A DNA stretch of 23,338 nt from Atopobiaceae bacterium (GCA_017510875.1 JAFWLX010000021.1:1-23338), one strand, 5' to 3'. Numbered from the stretch's first letter, positions 13,443 through 22,581 are shown. Notes: a model not told the origin generated them from the letters alone. Numbers and translations: made by a program.

Positions 13443-15344
13443 CTACCCACGCTCGGGCAGGTCTCCCTCGTTGTATGCCTCGAGCAAGGCCATAAGGTCG
13501 TCAATGCGTGCACATATGCGCTTGCCGCGGTCGGTGTCTGCCACACGCACGGGCGTCTTGCTCATGTCATCGATAACCTGCTCGTGGGCGCTTGCAATGT
13601 CCACATTGCCCGACAACGCTGCCTTGACCCCCATAAAGGGCCTATGTGCCTTAAGGCGCAGCCCGCGCGCATCGGCAATGAGCGTGTAGCCTGCTATGCC
13701 CGTGGTCTTGTGATAGGCCTGGCAGAAGCCACCATCGATCACCAGAAGCTGGCCATCTGCCCTCACGGGCGTGTCACCGTCAATCTCGTGCACCGGCGTA
13801 TGGCCGTTGACGATATGAGCCAACGGGCCACCAAGCCCAAACTCCTTAAGCACACGTGCGGCCACCTCTGGGTCACGCGTAAGATCGAAGTAGGGATCTT
13901 GCGGCTCGGTCCATGCGGCAGGATCTGCCACATAGGCTCGCTCGAAGGTCTTCATCAGGCGGCCCGCCAAAGGAGAATGGTATCCGCACCACAGATACCA
14001 CATCCAGTCAAGGTCTTGCTGCTTGCCTCGTGTCCATGCCTTGCGTGCCACGCGATCAACGTTATCCAGGTACGCGCGACCGGACAGCTTGTGGCCACCG
14101 CTCACCACCGTCGAGAAGCTACCGTCCTCGTCAAGCGGAATGCAGCCATGGAAGAGCAGGCGCCCGTTGCATACCTTGTATACCGAACCATGCTCAAAGA
14201 GGAAGCGCACGTGCTTGCGCAGACGGTCTGAGTCCGCAAAGGCCGCGGCAATCCCCTCCATGACGGCGGCTTCGCCCGCTGTGAGCTCGCTGGGCTGCGT
14301 TACGTCAAGCGTGGGGAAATCCGTGGTGGACAACGGCCAGTCACGCCCAGCAATACGCACCGTACCTGCAACAACGTCTATTGCGCCCAAAAGGCAGCGG
14401 TCATCCATCCCCCAGTTGGGATGACGCCCAATGGCTTGCTCCATCAGCTTGAAGAGAATGACGTTGATGGCCTTCTCGATGCGGTGCATGTGCTTGCTGC
14501 CTGGCTCGTGCGCATAGGTGGCGTCGGCAAAGAGGGCAAGCTCGCGCAGCGAGATTCCATAGCTGCTCTCAAGCACGTCAAGCGTGCCGTAATGCACACA
14601 GGTGCGCACCACCTGTGCCATGCACACCTCGCTGCCCGCCGCAGCCCCCATCCATGCTATGTCATGGTTGCCCCACTGCACGTCAACGCTGCCGTAGGAG
14701 ATAAGCTCGTCAATAATGCGATCTGCCCGCGGACCCCGGTCGTAGATATCGCCTACCACGTGTATGCGGTCCACCGCAAGACGCTTGACCAGATGAGTAA
14801 GGGAGCGAATGAAGTCCTCGGCAGCGCCAACCTCCACAATTGAACGCACAATGTCCTCGTGATAGGTGTGGTGCGCAGAGTCCTCGCCTAAGCTCACATG
14901 GAGTAGCTCATCAATAATGTAGCCGTAGTCCTCGGGCAGCATCTTGTGCACGTGATTTCTGGTGTAGCCGTCTGCCAGCCTGCGAGCCAGATTGGTAAGG
15001 TGGATGAGCATGGTGTGATGCCACTTGGGCAAGAGGTTGCCCAAGTGGCGCATCATGGCCAGCTTCTCGTCGGGATAGTAGATGAGCGTGCAAAGGTCGT
15101 CCATAAGATGGTCGTCAAGCTCGTCGCCAAACAGCGCATGCACACGCTCGCGAATAACACCCGAGCAGTTGTTGTGAATATGCGTAAAGGCCTCAAGCTC
15201 GCCATGGATGTCACTCATAAAGTGCTCGGTGCCACAAGGCAGATTAAGGATGGCCTGAAGGTTGATAATCTCGGTATAGGCAGCACGACGCGTAGGAAAA
15301 CGCTCGGAGAGCAGGCGCAGATAGGCGGTGTCTTTTCTCATCAT
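13443..15344 (-). CDS. fbp: Class III fructose-1,6-bisphosphatase
   Basis: A 633-residue enzyme of the Firmicutes-type (class III) FBPase family, which dephosphorylates fructose-1,6-bisphosphate to fructose-6-phosphate for gluconeogenesis. It begins with the family N-terminus (KDTAYLRLLSERFPTRRAAY) and carries a calcineurin-like metal centre: SDIHGE (44-49), VVGDIYDRGPRAD (196-208), WGNHDIAWMGAA (224-235), and later IVNGHTPVHEIDGDTPVRA. Length and motifs are complete. Two adjacent ATG codons fit the AGGAG site; the first (15344) is used. The gene is monocistronic, with a divergent membrane gene upstream and a convergent ABC exporter downstream. Confidence 0.94.
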   Translation of the reverse strand: MMRKDTAYLRLLSERFPTRRAAYTEIINLQAILNLPCGTEHFMSDIHGELEAFTHIHNNCSGVIRERVHALFGDELDDHLMDDLCTLIYYPDEKLAMMRHLGNLLPKWHHTMLIHLTNLARRLADGYTRNHVHKMLPEDYGYIIDELLHVSLGEDSAHHTYHEDIVRSIVEVGAAEDFIRSLTHLVKRLAVDRIHVVGDIYDRGPRADRIIDELISYGSVDVQWGNHDIAWMGAAAGSEVCMAQVVRTCVHYGTLDVLESSYGISLRELALFADATYAHEPGSKHMHRIEKAINVILFKLMEQAIGRHPNWGMDDRCLLGAIDVVAGTVRIAGRDWPLSTTDFPTLDVTQPSELTAGEAAVMEGIAAAFADSDRLRKHVRFLFEHGSVYKVCNGRLLFHGCIPLDEDGSFSTVVSGGHKLSGRAYLDNVDRVARKAWTRGKQQDLDWMWYLWCGYHSPLAGRLMKTFERAYVADPAAWTEPQDPYFDLTRDPEVAARVLKEFGLGGPLAHIVNGHTPVHEIDGDTPVRADGQLLVIDGGFCQAYHKTTGIAGYTLIADARGLRLKAHRPFMGVKAALSGNVDIASAHEQVIDDMSKTPVRVADTDRGKRICARIDDLMALLEAYNEGDLPERG

Positions 15345-15382
15345 TGCTCCTATGCTCGCATAATGTTGGGATATGACACATT

Positions 15383-15394
15383 TACTGAACAGTA
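15383..15394 (-). promoter_or_regulatory. Short operator-like palindrome upstream of fbp
   Basis: TACTGAACAGTA is an inverted repeat with 5-base arms and 2-base centre, 39-50 bases before the fbp start, in the 221-base divergent region. A CATTAT -10-like sequence lies between it and the fbp start. It may bind a dimeric repressor, but no regulator gene is nearby and chance occurrence is possible. Confidence 0.25.
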
Positions 15395-15565
15395 TGGACA
15401 ATTAGGGCGGATTGGTACCCAACGATTCGGCATAGGGAGACTTTGCGCTTCTTGCCAATCCAAGGAAGTGCTCCACGCGACAAGTGCCGATGTTACACTG
15501 GCAAGAGTCGTTCCTGCCCATGCGCATGCAAGTGAGTCATGGGCGCAACCATACAAGGCGGAAGC

Positions 15566-16132
15566 ATGGGTATCTTTCAGGACATGAAGCGCGAGCTGAA
15601 CCTGGGCAACAAAGGCCTCGCTGCGCTACTGATCATGATAATGGTGGGCTCTGCCATTACGGGCTGGCTCTACGAGATGGGCTTCTACTACATAAACGCG
15701 GGAGGGCATTGGGTGCCGCGCGGGCATGGCATGGGGCCATGGCTGCCCATCTATGGCTTTGGCGGACTGGGGATTCTCTTGTGTTGTTGGTACGTACGCA
15801 AAAGCCCGCTTAAGGTGTTTGTCATCTCGTGTTTGGTAACTGGCCTGCTCGAGCTGATTACAGGATACGTCCTGTACGAGTTCTTTGGTGGTCTAAGACT
15901 GTGGGACTACAACACCGAAATCTGGAATTGGGGCAACATCGGAGGCTTCGTTTGCACGCGCTCGGTGCTGTTGTTTGCCCTTGCCGGCATCGCCCTCATG
16001 AAGTGGATCGTTCCGCAAACGGCAAACCTCATACGGTCGCTTGGCGAGACAAGGGCCCTCACAATCAGCAGCGTCATCGGAGCTGCCTATGCAGCCGACA
16101 TTGTAATTGGCTACCTCGTGAAAGGCTTGTAA
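15566..16132 (+). CDS. CmpB-like integral membrane protein (putative ABC-transporter type IV family)
   Basis: A 188-residue protein with about five membrane helices. It has the recognisable family layout: AITGWLYEMGF in the first helix, then RGHGMGPWLPIYGFGGLG, a TGLLELITGYVLYEFFG helix, LRLWDYN, and GGFVCTRSVLLFALAG. This corresponds to the putative ABC-transporter type IV (CmpB-like) family, whose function is poorly defined. The start at 15566 is chosen because of GGCGGAAG upstream and because the hydrophilic start MGIFQDMKREL fits; an ATG at 15539 is possible. It is followed after 3 bases by an EamA transporter, so the two are co-transcribed. Confidence 0.75.
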   Translation: MGIFQDMKRELNLGNKGLAALLIMIMVGSAITGWLYEMGFYYINAGGHWVPRGHGMGPWLPIYGFGGLGILLCCWYVRKSPLKVFVISCLVTGLLELITGYVLYEFFGGLRLWDYNTEIWNWGNIGGFVCTRSVLLFALAGIALMKWIVPQTANLIRSLGETRALTISSVIGAAYAADIVIGYLVKGL

Positions 16133-16135
16133 AGG

Positions 16136-17071
16136 ATGCCCGTGAACAGCAACAGAATGGTCCGAGGTATTGTCTCGACATTGGCAGGTGCCATTGCCTG
16201 GGGCATGAGCGGCACATGCGTACAATACCTGTTTGAGCACTCCAGCATTGACTCGCTGCTCCTTACGTCGTTGCGACAGATTGGCGCCGGCATCATGTTT
16301 CTTGCCGTGCTCCTGCTTTGGCAGCGCCCCCAGTTGCAGGCCATGCTCACAGACTCAGACACACGCCATAGACTGGTGATCTTTGGCGTTGCGGGACTCT
16401 TTCTTAACTCGGTGCTCTATGCCACCACCATCAGCTATACCAATGCCGGAACGGCCACCGTGCTACAGAGCCTGAACGTTCCTATGGTACTGGCGCTTGC
16501 ATGCCTTGTGGAAAGACGCCTGCCAAGACGCCTGGAGGTGGCGGCACTGGTATGTGCGGCGCTGGCCACCTTCTTGATTGCAACCGGCGGTGATCCGTCC
16601 ACGCTACAGCTTCCCTTGCTGGGCCTTATCTTTGGCATTGCCACGGCCGCAGCTTCGGTCTTCTACACCACGTACCCACAGCCGCTCTTTGAACGTTGGG
16701 GCAGCTTTGCCACTACCGGCATTGGTATGGCAGTAGCTGGCATGAGCGGCTTTGTCTTATGGTGGCTTACCCGCGGTGTGCATACGGGGTTTCCGCAGCT
16801 GGGCTTGGACTGTTGGGCCGTGCTGGGTATTGCCGCTTTTGTGGGAACCTTTGGTGCCTATGGCCTGTTCCTGCACGGAGTGTCCATTGTAGGGCCGATT
16901 CGCGGAAACATGCTGGGTGCGGCCGAGCCGGTAAGCGCCACCGTGCTTACCGCCGTCATGCTTGGCACCGCCTTCTCGTGGGCCGATTGGACGGGACTGG
17001 TGCTTATGGTAGCCACAATCGCCCTTGTCACACTGCAGTCTGCCGAGGAAGGCAAGGCGGGGTCTCTTTAG
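16136..17071 (+). CDS. EamA/DMT-family transporter
   Basis: A complete 311-residue ten-helix transporter with two EamA repeats. Typical segments are IAWGMSGTCVQYLF in helix 1, TISYTNAGTATVLQSLNVPM at the end of the first repeat, and SIVGPIRGNMLGAAEPVSAT with TAVMLGTAFSWADWTGL at the end of the second. The family exports amino acids and other metabolites at the cytoplasmic membrane. The start follows the CmpB-like stop by 3 bases; a GAAAGG site 10 bases upstream suggests coupled translation. It is intact, unlike the EamA gene at 7661-8553, and the two are only distantly similar. Confidence 0.87.
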   Translation: MPVNSNRMVRGIVSTLAGAIAWGMSGTCVQYLFEHSSIDSLLLTSLRQIGAGIMFLAVLLLWQRPQLQAMLTDSDTRHRLVIFGVAGLFLNSVLYATTISYTNAGTATVLQSLNVPMVLALACLVERRLPRRLEVAALVCAALATFLIATGGDPSTLQLPLLGLIFGIATAAASVFYTTYPQPLFERWGSFATTGIGMAVAGMSGFVLWWLTRGVHTGFPQLGLDCWAVLGIAAFVGTFGAYGLFLHGVSIVGPIRGNMLGAAEPVSATVLTAVMLGTAFSWADWTGLVLMVATIALVTLQSAEEGKAGSL

Positions 17072-17114
17072 GGGCCAGAGTTGACGATTGGCAGCATTGT
17101 GGCTCAGCTTGAGC

Positions 17115-17897
17115 TTACGCCAGCATCCTGCGACGCAGACGCTCTAGCTCGTCCTCTGTCACCCCACACGCCAGTAGGTAGCTGCCAACATCGCCATAGG
17201 CACGCATAAGCGTGTCGTATACGCCGCTTATGGTAGCCAGGCGAGCCTCAAGGCGACTTCCCGTATAGGGCTGGGGCATCTCGCCTGTATCCACAATGCG
17301 GTCCACCTCACGCATCTGACCAAATGAGTAGAGATAGTCTCGCACAATGTCGGAGCGAGAGACGCCCACCATTCCCAAAAGCAGCATAGACAGCATGCCC
17401 GTGCGGTCCATGCCCGCTGCGCAGTGAAACAGCACGCATTCCTTTTGCGGCACATCCGATAGAAACTGCATGATCTGGCACACGGCATCGTGGTTGCCCA
17501 GCATGGTAAGGTAGCCACCCGAAAGGTAGTCGAGGTTTCCCTTGGCGGCTATGAGTTGGGGGTCGGACAAGTTCATGCCATAGAACGAGACATTCTTCCA
17601 CGTGACCAAACGGTCGCGGGCATAGGGGCAGGTGACCTGGGGACTCTCTCCCTGGCTACGCAAATCAAGCACGTGCGTGACGCCATAGGCAGCCAACCAG
17701 GCGCGGTCCTTCTGGTTGATACAGCGTGTGGATCCACAGCGCAGATAGCGATGCGCCCGCGTGGGACCAAAGGGAGTGGGATAGCCGCCAAGCTCGCGCA
17801 GGTTCATGACACTGGGCACATCCAAGATACGGACCCCATCGGCCTCGGGCACGTGAACCTCGGCGCGCAGACGATCAAACAGTCCCTTAAACTCCAC
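17115..17897 (-). CDS. Protein tyrosine/serine phosphatase (Y_phosphatase3 family)
   Basis: A 260-residue cysteine-dependent phosphatase. The P-loop is HCAAGMDRTG, giving nucleophile Cys159 and phosphate-binding Arg165. The N-terminal NLRELGGYPTPFG and RYLRCGSTRCI segments are typical of the bacterial tyrosine/serine and lipid phosphatases of this family (relatives of MptpB and LipA). The start is GTG at 17897, placed by the AGGAG site 8 bases upstream. No secretion signal is seen. Substrates could be phosphoproteins or phosphoinositides; neighbours do not help. The leader runs into the palindromic repeat region. Confidence 0.88.
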   Translation of the reverse strand: MEFKGLFDRLRAEVHVPEADGVRILDVPSVMNLRELGGYPTPFGPTRAHRYLRCGSTRCINQKDRAWLAAYGVTHVLDLRSQGESPQVTCPYARDRLVTWKNVSFYGMNLSDPQLIAAKGNLDYLSGGYLTMLGNHDAVCQIMQFLSDVPQKECVLFHCAAGMDRTGMLSMLLLGMVGVSRSDIVRDYLYSFGQMREVDRIVDTGEMPQPYTGSRLEARLATISGVYDTLMRAYGDVGSYLLACGVTEDELERLRRRMLA

Positions 17898-17988
17898 AGG
17901 CTCTCTCCTTTATCCACGTGGCTGGTGCACTGGAGGCTACGCCCCGGCTGTACCAGCCCCCAAGCGCAGGTCACACGAGAGCGTGTAT

Positions 17989-18120
17989 GTGGATTGGGGG
18001 GCCGTTCCTTGTTCCACGTTGGCGGAGAGATATCACAGAATGGTACCGTTTTCTCGCCAACGTGGAACAAGGGACGGCCCCCCAATCCACGTAGAACAGG
18101 GGACGGTCCCCCCAATCCAC
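17989..18120. repeat. Palindromic GGGGAC-type repeat, copy 2, with an extra tandem half-unit
   Basis: Arms 17989-18024 and 18055-18090 pair over 36 bases with a single G-T-type mismatch; both contain ACGTGGAACAAGGGACGG-like sequence and end in CCCCCCAATCCAC. A further half-unit at 18091-18120 (GTAGAACAGGGGACGGTC then CCCCCAATCCAC) is a direct repeat of the right arm. The element fills the gap between the MFS stop (18126) and the phosphatase start. It can act as a strong terminator for the MFS transcript, but its composite structure indicates a repeat family rather than a simple terminator. Confidence 0.85.
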
Positions 18121-18125
18121 GTAAC

Positions 18126-19322
18126 CTAGTCGCTCGTCGACGCGCCAGTGCCTTCCACCTGATTGGCAAGCGCACGTACCACAATCACAGCCGCCAACGC
18201 AATCACAAAGAATGACGCCAGCGCAAGCATTGCCGTCTGCATGCCCCACTTATCGGCCATGAAGCCCGTCAGCGCTGTCAGGGCAAAGCCGCCAATGCCC
18301 GTAGCGGCCGTGATCATACCTGTTGCCGTAGCCGTCTTTCTTCCGGCAAAGGGAAGCATCATGGTCAGCACGCTGGGATAGATGGCTCCGCTCGCAAGGC
18401 CCAGCGGCACACACAGCACCATAACCTGCCAAGCGCTTGTTGACATGGCAATAAGCAGCGTGACCAGCGGTATGGCAATGACCGAGACCGTAAGAATAGT
18501 CTGGTGCTTCTCTGAGAAGCGCCCCACCAAGATGCGCGAAGGTATCATGACCGCCCAATACAGCGAGAGGGCGTACTTACCGGCCGATGACTTGAACACG
18601 TCAACGAACAAGGTGTCCACAAAGAAGGCAAAGCCGTTCTCAAATCCCACGTAGATGCACATGATCACACAGAGCAGCAGGATGCCGACAAGGACAAAGC
18701 GCCCGTCATGACCATCCCGCAAAGAGCCCGGTGCCTTCTCGCGCGGCTCTACGCCCGCATCTATGATTCCCTTGAGGGCAACGGCTGTGCCCAACCACAG
18801 GAATATGAACAGCGCCTTCCAGCTGATGCCGTGGTTTAGATAGAAGGACACAATCAGCGGCGAGGTTACCGCACCAAAGGCATACATCGAGGTGATGTAG
18901 CCAATCTTGCGCTTGCTGCTTACAGGGTAGGCGTCAGCCAAGGCAGCTATTGCAATAAACTGGAGCGCGCTGGTTGTGAGTCCCAGCAAAAACATGCCCG
19001 CCACAAAGAGCCAGCTGTTGGGCGCCAACCAGGCCAGTGCGGTTGCCACCAGCTGCAAACAGAGCATCACCTTAAGGCTCATGGACTTGCCCACACGGTC
19101 TGCCCAGCTGCCCAGAAGGATGGGTGCCAGCATGTCCGCCAGCAGCTCGGCAGCGGCAAACAGGCCCATTGAAGTAATCGATAGGTCGTAGGTTTGTCCT
19201 ATGCTCCAAAGGCTTGCCTGATAACCACCAGACTCAAAGCCGTTTACAAAGATGATGAGAAACAGAATGATCCAGAGAACGTCGCCCTTGGCCTTTGCCT
19301 GCGCAAGACGTGTCTTGTCCAT
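18126..19322 (-). CDS. Major facilitator superfamily transporter
   Basis: A 398-residue protein with about 12 membrane helices. The loop 2-3 signature is GSWADRVGKSMSLK, close to the MFS G-x3-D-[RK]-x-G-[RK] motif. The second half starts after a hydrophilic loop with EPREKAPGSLRDGHDGRF and has a corresponding GRFSEKHQ loop. The sequence NGFESGGYQASLWSIGQ in helix 1 is typical of sugar/anion MFS groups, but the substrate cannot be named. The ATG is preceded by AAGAGG, which lies within a small hairpin. The stop codon abuts the palindromic repeat. Confidence 0.87.
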   Translation of the reverse strand: MDKTRLAQAKAKGDVLWIILFLIIFVNGFESGGYQASLWSIGQTYDLSITSMGLFAAAELLADMLAPILLGSWADRVGKSMSLKVMLCLQLVATALAWLAPNSWLFVAGMFLLGLTTSALQFIAIAALADAYPVSSKRKIGYITSMYAFGAVTSPLIVSFYLNHGISWKALFIFLWLGTAVALKGIIDAGVEPREKAPGSLRDGHDGRFVLVGILLLCVIMCIYVGFENGFAFFVDTLFVDVFKSSAGKYALSLYWAVMIPSRILVGRFSEKHQTILTVSVIAIPLVTLLIAMSTSAWQVMVLCVPLGLASGAIYPSVLTMMLPFAGRKTATATGMITAATGIGGFALTALTGFMADKWGMQTAMLALASFFVIALAAVIVVRALANQVEGTGASTSD

Positions 19323-19330
19323 AACGACCC

Positions 19331-19359
19331 CATACCTCTTGTATGCCTCCCCTAGGCAT
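19331..19359 (-). promoter_or_regulatory. Overlapping small hairpins in the MFS leader
   Basis: On the leftward mRNA, ATGCCT-AGGGG-AGGCAT (19359-19343) and CATAC-AAGAG-GTATG (19345-19331) share three bases, so both cannot form fully. The second places the AAGAGG ribosome site in its loop and arm, 8 bases before the start codon. They could tune translation of the transporter, but the stems are short (6 and 5 pairs). Confidence 0.3.
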
Positions 19360-19484
19360 CATCGTAAAGCATAGAGTTGCCTACAGCGTACTTGTGCATG
19401 CCAGCTGACAGTCCTACGGCCCAAATGGTAGTGCCACTGGCACATCTACGTTATCTGCAGCTGCTTTGGTGCGAACCACAACGT

Positions 19485-21581
19485 TCATTGCGTTGTATCA
19501 GCTAAGGCCTTTGGCTTATAGTCCTTCTTCATAAGCTGCTTGCACTCGTACATGGCCTTATCAGCTTCTTCGAAGACGTTGAGGAGCGAGTGGTGCCGGC
19601 CCTTGTCGTATTCGGCAATTCCGGCCGCTATTGTCTCGCCCATACGCATCTGCGACGGATCTGTAGGCAGTGCAGTGATGCTCTCCATCAGCTGCGCACG
19701 GCTCTCATAGTCGCCTCCGGTGAGAATGACGGTAAACTCGTCTCCTCCCACGCGGAATACGGGGCTATGCTTGAAGACCTTGCATATCTTTCTGCAGGCA
19801 TTCTTGATGCAGGCATCGCCCTCTTTGTGGCCAAGCAGGTCATTGACTGACTTGAGGTCGTTGACGTCACAGACCACAGCCGCAAACGGATCCTGCACGC
19901 CCTCCTTGATTGCAGAGTTAATCCTCTCTTCCCACTCTGCATAGGCATGCTTGATTTTTACGCCCGTAAGGGGATCAATGACGGCCATGTTTCTGGCAGC
20001 AGAGAGGTCATGCGCGTACTTCTGCTCCTGCCTAACCTGTGCATCCTCGTCCAACAGGCCCACAACCAGCACAGCCTCTGCGTCTTCCTCGACCTGGACC
20101 ACCTTTAGCTTGACGTAGGTTGGAAGGTTGTCGTCCACCAAGCGGTAATCCAGTACAAATACGCCGTCCCGCTCTATCGCCGCTAAAATGCTCTCTTTGG
20201 AGAACTGCGCGAAGAATAGCTCCCGGTCATCGGGATGGACCACGCGAAGGCTGTTCTCGCGGGTAGTCTTGAAGAAATCGTCCCCCTGCTTGGAGATGCC
20301 AAGGTTCATGTATCCCATCGAGGAACTGAACTCCGTGTATGCATTGCTCTTGGGATCAACGTAGTAGAGCGCAACCAGATTACCGGCAAGGGCACTCAGA
20401 CGCAGGTACGCCTTCTTCTCCTCGGCTGCTCGCTCGGCAGCCATACGATCTTTCACCTGGGTGTCTACGTTACTGATGCCAATGACGATATGCCTGTTAT
20501 CACCGGGAATTCCGGTGGCCTTCAGGCTCACGTAGGTAGGAACTCCGTCGACGAGGATACGGTAGTGGTAGATGTAGGTCCCATGCTTGCTGATCTCGGC
20601 CAGCAGATTCTCTTTGCTAAGCGCATGTAAAACGCGCTCAAGGTCCTCGTCGTAGATGAAGCCTTCGGCATGCGCTGTGCACTCGGCAAAGAAGTTGGTG
20701 CCGTGTCGCTCTGCCGTTAGCTGGCCTCTCTCGGTCCGGGAACCATATTCAACATAGTCATCAGTCTTCACGTCCACGTAATACAGGTCGAAGTAGTCTC
20801 CGGCCAAGGCGTCAACAATGCTCTCGTAGATTGCGCTCGTACTCAGGGCTTCGTTGTAGGATTTCCTCAGCTCCAGGATCTTTTCTGTCTCTTCAAGCTG
20901 CACGCGATACTGTTCCTTCTCGTCGCCCACAACAAACGCGCGCAGCAGGCACATGCTTAGCATGTACGCGATGGTGTAAAGCGGGAGAAGGGGGTACCAA
21001 AGCTGGGCAAAGAGAAGGGTGGCCATAATCAGCCCAAAGAGCGCCACCGTACGAAAGCGCAACACTTTGCTCTGTGCATCTGCCTTCCCAACGATGGACG
21101 ATGTCGCATAGACCGACGTCAGAAGAAGCAGAAGGACCTGAACGCTAAGCTGAACATACCTAGCGGGGAGCGCATGGTAGACGCAATTTGCATCCACCGT
21201 AAAGAGAACCGGCACAAAGATGTTCACAATGGCAAGCACGGCAACTGTCACAGCTAGGATGCGACCGGCATACAGAAGAAAACGGCCAAAGGCGCTGCGC
21301 TCGTCAAGGTAGGTGACGGTGTATTTTGTCCAAAGCTCCACGCCGGCAGACATGGCAACATAGTACACAGACGTATCGGCAAAGAGTGCGGCCACCATGT
21401 GCTGGCTCTCTAAGACGCCCCAAAGGACGTCCGTTACGTAATATGTCAACACCGCAAAAAGAAACTCTCGGTACGCCCGCCAAGAAGGCAGTTTGAACGC
21501 ATCGCTATGGCCAAATAGCAGGTCAGCATTCTCTATGAGGAGAATCATGGCTGCAAGCAGGCCAATGGTCGAATAGTACAC
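19485..21581 (-). CDS. Membrane-bound diguanylate cyclase with two PAS-like modules
   Basis: A 698-residue signalling protein. About six or seven membrane helices span residues 1-215. Two related sensory modules follow (about 260-372 and 398-510), each with LYYVDxKxxxY and a PTYVxLK strand. The GGDEF domain (about 530-685) has DPLTG, CDVNDLKSVNDLLGHKEGD and an intact RVGGDEF (610-616), so it should convert two GTP to cyclic di-GMP. The RxxD inhibitory site expected five residues before GGDEF is absent (FKHS). The start is GTG 21581 with a GAGGTG ribosome site; ATG 21548 would lose part of helix 1. No cyclic di-GMP phosphodiesterase or receptor lies in the window. Confidence 0.9.
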   Translation of the reverse strand: MYYSTIGLLAAMILLIENADLLFGHSDAFKLPSWRAYREFLFAVLTYYVTDVLWGVLESQHMVAALFADTSVYYVAMSAGVELWTKYTVTYLDERSAFGRFLLYAGRILAVTVAVLAIVNIFVPVLFTVDANCVYHALPARYVQLSVQVLLLLLTSVYATSSIVGKADAQSKVLRFRTVALFGLIMATLLFAQLWYPLLPLYTIAYMLSMCLLRAFVVGDEKEQYRVQLEETEKILELRKSYNEALSTSAIYESIVDALAGDYFDLYYVDVKTDDYVEYGSRTERGQLTAERHGTNFFAECTAHAEGFIYDEDLERVLHALSKENLLAEISKHGTYIYHYRILVDGVPTYVSLKATGIPGDNRHIVIGISNVDTQVKDRMAAERAAEEKKAYLRLSALAGNLVALYYVDPKSNAYTEFSSSMGYMNLGISKQGDDFFKTTRENSLRVVHPDDRELFFAQFSKESILAAIERDGVFVLDYRLVDDNLPTYVKLKVVQVEEDAEAVLVVGLLDEDAQVRQEQKYAHDLSAARNMAVIDPLTGVKIKHAYAEWEERINSAIKEGVQDPFAAVVCDVNDLKSVNDLLGHKEGDACIKNACRKICKVFKHSPVFRVGGDEFTVILTGGDYESRAQLMESITALPTDPSQMRMGETIAAGIAEYDKGRHHSLLNVFEEADKAMYECKQLMKKDYKPKALADTTQ

Positions 21582-21804
21582 GCTCGCGCACCTCGTCTCG
21601 GCTTTCTGGGGTGTTACATCTGTATATGCATGCCAGTTGACGCAGTTGGCACATCAAAGATACTAACACGTGCCCGGGCTAAAAACCGAGGGAGATTTCA
21701 GGCACGGGCAGCTTCTCTCATCAACGGTTGCCAGTCGCGAGCAGGCCAGAGCGATGACCTTTGGGGCTTCGCTACGGTTAAGCGCTCCGCCCTTACGGCG
21801 CGTC

Positions 21805-22437
21805 CTACTCTTCAAGATGGATCGTCCAACCGGTATCAATCTCTTTCTTAACCTTCTCCTTTGTGCGCTCGTCAAGCTCGGGCCAATCGGTCACCGTGCG
21901 TGCCCCGTTGGTCACAAGGTGCGCATGCTCGGCGCAGAGTGCCAGCGGCGTGTCCGAGAGCGAATCGGAGTAGAAATGCTCGATCACCGGAAAGTCGTGG
22001 TCAATGATGTAGCGAGACTTTTCTTGGGCATACATGAGGTTGTTGATAAGGACCCCAAGCTCGCGGTCGTAGTCGGTTGCCACCAAGTTCACGCCAAGCC
22101 TGCGTGCAATGGGCTCGATGATGCAGGTAGGTGACGCGCTGATGATAAGGTCGTCCGGCTTCTTCTGCTTAAGGTACCAAGAGGCTATCTTATGCTCGTT
22201 TTTGTCCCAGTAACGCTCGATCTGAATGTCAAAGTCATCGATGTGCCTTAGGTAGCTGTACAGCTCGCGCATCACGCGATAGCTTGACTTCTTTCCCAGT
22301 TTGTACTGGGCCACGCTCATTACGGCACGCGGCGCATAGGTAAGCCAAAGCTTTGGATGACGGTTCATGCACCAGATGGCAAAGCTGATGGTGCAGTTAG
22401 ACGGGAAGATGGTGCCGTCAAAGTCATATGCGTTCAT
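21805..22437 (-). CDS. HAD-IB phosphatase (phosphoserine phosphatase-like)
   Basis: A 210-residue cytoplasmic HAD hydrolase. Motif I is YDFDGTIFPSN with Asp5 and Asp7, motif II is ISASP, and motif III-IV is YSDSLSDTPLA. The small helical cap between motifs I and II is the subclass IB type found in phosphoserine phosphatases and related enzymes. The residue pattern around the cap does not fix the substrate. ATG 22437 is chosen because it precedes motif I directly and has a GGGAG site; the frame is open 13 codons further. It is the first gene downstream of the third palindromic repeat and is separated from the cyclase by a 223-base spacer. Confidence 0.85.
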   Translation of the reverse strand: MNAYDFDGTIFPSNCTISFAIWCMNRHPKLWLTYAPRAVMSVAQYKLGKKSSYRVMRELYSYLRHIDDFDIQIERYWDKNEHKIASWYLKQKKPDDLIISASPTCIIEPIARRLGVNLVATDYDRELGVLINNLMYAQEKSRYIIDHDFPVIEHFYSDSLSDTPLALCAEHAHLVTNGARTVTDWPELDERTKEKVKKEIDTGWTIHLEE

Positions 22438-22489
22438 CAAACTGCTCCCGTCGTAGCGCCTTAGGCAGGGCGGCAATCATCGGTACCGT

Positions 22490-22560
22490 CCCCCTATCCA
22501 CGCGCGCTGACACTGAACGTGGATAGGGGGGCCGTCCCCCAATCCACGTGAGACGATCCC
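22490..22560. repeat. Palindromic GGGGAC-type repeat, copy 3
   Basis: CCCCCTATCCACG (22490-22502) pairs perfectly with CGTGGATAGGGGG (22518-22530) around a 15-base loop. A further half-unit, GGCCGTCCCCCAATCCACG (22530-22548), matches the right arm of copy 2 at 18072-18091, and a degenerate GATCCCCCAA follows. The element lies between the oxidoreductase stop and the HAD-IB start, where it may also end the upstream transcript. Confidence 0.75.
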
Positions 22561-22581
22561 CCAACACGACAGAACTGTCTG

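Noticed and set aside
21582..21804. Cyclic di-GMP or S-adenosylmethionine riboswitch in the 223-base leader of the diguanylate cyclase
   Set aside because: CTGGCAACC and some short stems are present, but the conserved cores of the c-di-GMP-I, S-box and SAM-IV classes cannot be laid out. A covariance-model search would decide it.
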